Of a DNA stretch of 10,995 bases, positions 8,784 to 10,995 are shown one piece after another. Source of the stretch: Irineochytrium annulatum (taxonomy: Eukaryota; Chytridiomycota; Chytridiomycetes; Chytridiales; Chytridiaceae); the NCBI GenBank assembly GCA_027600665.1, contig JADGJL010001014.1, forward strand, positions 1-10,995. Reading direction: 5' to 3'. Position numbers and translations under genes: made by a program. Under the pieces are notes generated by a model. It saw nothing but the letters and a program-made list of their open reading frames with translations. It ran no database searches and was not told the origin of the DNA. Position 1 is the first letter of the stretch; each line of letters opens with the position of its first letter.

Positions 8784-9788
8784 CGCCTCAACCAAGTGCT
8801 GAAGTTGCAGCAGAGCTGGTGCAAGCCTCTTTGCAGCGGAGTTCGAAAGATAGCCCACACACGTGAAAAATGGAGATGTCAATTGTGGTGATGGGGAAAG
8901 TATGCCAGGTCGCCAGGAAGGCAGGAGGAATACCTTCAAAGCAAAACGGCTGGGTGGAAGTCACAATCAGCTGAAGGTGTGCGACAACCTATTCTTTCCG
9001 CGGTCCATTTGATAACCCCCGCCGGCAAAAAAAAGCAACAAGGAACCATCGATCGATGCTATACACATAGCTAAACAGGAAAACAAGAATGGGCATAAAA
9101 CAACAGGGCGACTGTGAAGAAGCAAACAAAGTGACTTCTGCTGACCTGCGCACGTCTACGCAAATACCATCGCAATGACGGGGACATATAAAATGCAACC
9201 CCGTTGCCGTGTGTCGACACTGTCCGTAAAAAACAGACTTAGCGAACAGTAGCCGGACTTTAAACAGTGGCAGCATCTCTCCAGCAGCCTGCTCGCCGTT
9301 GAAGTAAAGCGGGCGACTGCAGCCTTCGACTCCCGGGTCTCTGTCTCCATGGTGAGTCTCGCTGAAGCTGTGGACAAACCCAGTGTGGGAAAACGAGATA
9401 ACCATCACACACAATCAATGCGGAGCGCTGGCAGGCAGCACTTAGGAGTCCATGAGCTGCACAAAGGCGCTCGGCGGAAGGTCAGAGTATCGTTTTTGAG
9501 GTCGCTGGTCGCTCCTCTCGAGCGCCATCCGGGCTGCGGCCACCCTCCTTAGGCAACATAATGTATCCGACGGTTGGCAGCATCATTTTTACTGCTGGCG
9601 GCCGGAAGCAGCCCAGCTGCGGGGCCGGGACCGGCCTCCACCCGTCTTTTGTGTGATGGGCCCATCGTTCGACAACCTTCCCGAACGTCCACTACGATCT
9701 CAAGGTACGGCCATGACAGGAGATGTCCGCAAACAACTGGCAATCCTCTCGACAGAGATTGTTCCGTCCGCCACCAAGATTAACGATC

Positions 9789-9809
9789 TACGCGATTTAC
9801 GCGATTTAC
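9789..9809. repeat. Tandem 9-bp repeat TACGCGATT x2.3
   Basis: TACGCGATT occurs twice back to back (9789-9797 and 9798-9806), followed by TAC. The ACGCG core resembles an MBF/MCB-type element (ACGCGT in yeasts), but the final base differs. It lies about 500 bases upstream of the right-edge gene. Confidence 0.7.
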
Positions 9810-9942
9810 TGATCAGTCGCCCGCGGTCTCCCCGATCCAGGCCCGAGGTCGGCCACCAGCGCCCGGCTCATGCGATCACGCGGTCGATTTATTGCCGCGA
9901 TCGTGGCCGGTAACCTGAGCGAGGTCGCCAGCGATTAACACG

Positions 9943-9947
9943 ATTGG
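9943..9947 (-). promoter_or_regulatory. Candidate CCAAT box
   Basis: ATTGG on the plus strand gives CCAAT on the minus strand, about 360 nt upstream of the ATG at 10304. The HAP/CBF complex binds CCAAT in either orientation in fungal promoters. Five bases are easily met by chance, so this is weak. Confidence 0.25.
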
Positions 9948-10303
9948 TGGCGCCCATTCAAGTCATTGCGCTTATGGGTCCGATCTGTGAGCTAAGGTCG
10001 ACGGCGGTCGCCCATTATACCTTTGTGATGGTCCATTGCTAGCAATCGTCTTACGAGAGACGACCATCGCGGCCCGTCGACCTCGCTAAGGAGGACGTCG
10101 TCGTTCCGATACTCACTCTTTGTTCTACTCCTCACCTTCCCGCTCCCAACAACCACCTCCACTCCACCCTCTACCCGACGTCGTCGTGCCTACAGCTCAT
10201 CACTCGACGCGCCCACGACTTCCCACGCCAGCCTCGGGGTCCCTCCCACACCGCGGCACGAAGCCTGAGAACGGTCCGGCCCGACCACGCACGCGACCTA
10301 ACC

Positions 10304-10995
10304 ATGTGGGAAGCCTACCCGCCCTACGCTACCTACCCGAGTGGCTACCCGCAGGCTCCCCAGGGCCACGCCGCCACTCACGCCTGGATGCCGCTCTCGC
10401 CGCCCCACACCCAAACCGGCGCCAGCACCGACCACCACCGTGCCCACCACCCAGTCCATCACGTCGCCGCCGCCGCCGCCGCCGGGGGAGCCGGCGCTGT
10501 CGGGAAGCAGCAGCCGCTGGTCGGCTACAACCTCTACGACATCTACAACGGCCTCCCAACCCGTCAGGCCGACGCGCTCTTCTGCAACGTGCCGGCGCCC
10601 GTGGCCCTGCTGTCGCGCAAGCCCGTCGAGTCCCTCTTCGCGCACCTGGGCGCGCCACAGGCCACGACTACGACCTTCGCGGTCCCTGCCACGGCCGCGG
10701 TCGCCGTGCCCACGACCACGACCTTGGGACGCGTCTCGAACCTTTCGACGCCCGAGGACCCGTCCGCGTTCAAACCGTGCTCCACGGGCTCGAACCTCGT
10801 CCACGCGGGCGCGTCTGCGCTCGGCTCGTCAGCTAACCTCTCGTTCGAGGCATCGGGCGAGCCCGGTGACGAGGACGACGCGCCATCCGTCGATATCTCG
10901 GAGGACTCCGTCCTGGCTCCCACACAACAACATCCTCATCCCGTCGAGGATCTCCCACCCTTGGCTCCCACCTCACAATCACGTCCCTCCACCAC
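10304..10995 (+). CDS. Unrecognised low-complexity protein, 3' partial (N-terminal 230 aa)
   Basis: The frame opens at ATG 10304-10306, with ACC before the ATG (A at -3), and stays open to the right edge: 230 full codons plus two bases. The protein starts MWEAYPPYATYPSGYPQAPQ, is rich in Pro, Ala, His, Tyr and Thr, and has an Ala6 run at residues 55-60. A more complex segment follows at about 69-110 (YNLYDIYNGLPTRQADALFCNVPAPVALLSRKPVESLF). After that come Thr/Ala- and Ser-rich stretches, an acidic patch (GEPGDEDDAPSVDISEDS) and Pro/Gln/His-rich sequence. GC-rich third positions fit the real genes here. A Pro/Gln/His-rich N-terminus is common in fungal transcription regulators and RNA-binding proteins, but no domain is visible and no function is assigned. 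It may contain an undetected intron. Alternative frames over the same region have only Arg/Pro-rich shadow content. Confidence 0.6.
   Translation, partial: MWEAYPPYATYPSGYPQAPQGHAATHAWMPLSPPHTQTGASTDHHRAHHPVHHVAAAAAAGGAGAVGKQQPLVGYNLYDIYNGLPTRQADALFCNVPAPVALLSRKPVESLFAHLGAPQATTTTFAVPATAAVAVPTTTTLGRVSNLSTPEDPSAFKPCSTGSNLVHAGASALGSSANLSFEASGEPGDEDDAPSVDISEDSVLAPTQQHPHPVEDLPPLAPTSQSRPST
10466..10483 (+). repeat. (GCC)6 trinucleotide repeat coding Ala6
   Basis: Six GCC units in frame with the right-edge gene, giving alanines 55-60. Length variation here would keep the frame. Confidence 0.85.

Larger units (their letters stand above)
8784..10303. promoter_or_regulatory. Divergent intergenic region between lipase B and the right-edge gene
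   Basis: This 1.5 kb stretch should hold the lipase B promoter (left, minus strand) and that of the right-edge gene (right, plus strand). A 141-codon open frame at 9414-8989 (minus) and shorter plus frames at 9349-9913 show no domain or convincing codon bias. From about 10105 to 10300 the plus strand is rich in C and T, as in many fungal core promoters and leaders. A 12-nt palindrome (CATCGATCGATG) lies at 9047-9058. The part at 9780-9950 is dense in GCGAT-like words. A small spliced gene or non-coding RNA could be hidden here; none is supported. Confidence 0.5.

Noticed and set aside
8784..8939. In-frame N-terminal extension of lipase B (about 52 codons)
   Set aside because: It contains no ATG and does not match the region upstream of lipase A, while both proteins share the MVQN start.
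8989..9414. Minus-strand 141-codon frame upstream of lipase B
   Set aside because: Mixed Cys/His/Phe composition without GC-rich third positions or any domain; more likely promoter or leader DNA.
10120..10836. Plus-strand 238-codon Pro/Arg-rich frame
   Set aside because: Overlaps the better-supported frame from 10304, has extreme Arg/Pro content typical of frame-shifted GC-rich coding sequence, and ends at a stop while the other frame continues.
1..10995. A new defence, toxin or biosynthetic system across the window
   Set aside because: The genes belong to ordinary fungal families (GH17, class 3 lipases, fucosyltransferase-like); no core synthase, transporter set or immune-type domain is present.

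Overview
The window looks like nuclear DNA of a GC-rich filamentous or yeast-like fungus, most likely a basidiomycete. The coding parts are strongly GC-biased. Three of the genes are broken by short introns of 47 to 91 nt with GT..AG ends, many carrying a CTGAC-type branch site. The predicted proteins are fungal families: a BGL2-type GH17 glucanase, class 3 lipases and an O-fucosyltransferase-like protein. No bacterial operon structure, rRNA, tRNA, CRISPR array or recognisable transposon was seen. The basidiomycete assignment is an inference from intron style and gene content, not a species call.

Layout from left to right. (1) Positions 131-1345, plus strand: the C-terminal part, and perhaps most, of an O-fucosyltransferase-like protein whose 5' exons probably lie off the left edge. 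(2) 1346-2136: spacer between two convergent genes. (3) 2137-3398, minus strand: a complete six-exon gene for a secreted GH17 beta-1,3-glucanase of 305 residues; no single open frame covers it. (4) 3399-4090: AT-richer spacer with a T15 tract and a hydrophobic open frame that lacks an ATG. (5) 4091-6362 and 6595-8783, both minus strand: two tandem paralogous class 3 lipases, here called A (651 aa) and B (625 aa). Each has six exons with the same five intron positions and phases, a disordered N-terminus, one membrane segment and a complete Ser-Asp-His triad. (6) 8784-10303: a 1.5 kb region between divergent genes that should hold the promoters of lipase B and of the gene to its right. (7) 10304 to the right edge, plus strand: the start of an unrecognised, low-complexity protein running off the window.

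No shared pathway is obvious. The glucanase acts on cell-wall beta-glucan, the fucosyltransferase-like protein would act in glycosylation, and the two lipases are predicted membrane-anchored hydrolases. The strongest structural observation is the tandem lipase pair with a fully conserved gene structure. I did not find a new type of defence or mobile system. All exon joins were derived by hand from frame, splice signals and paralogue comparison; every spliced total is a whole number of codons.
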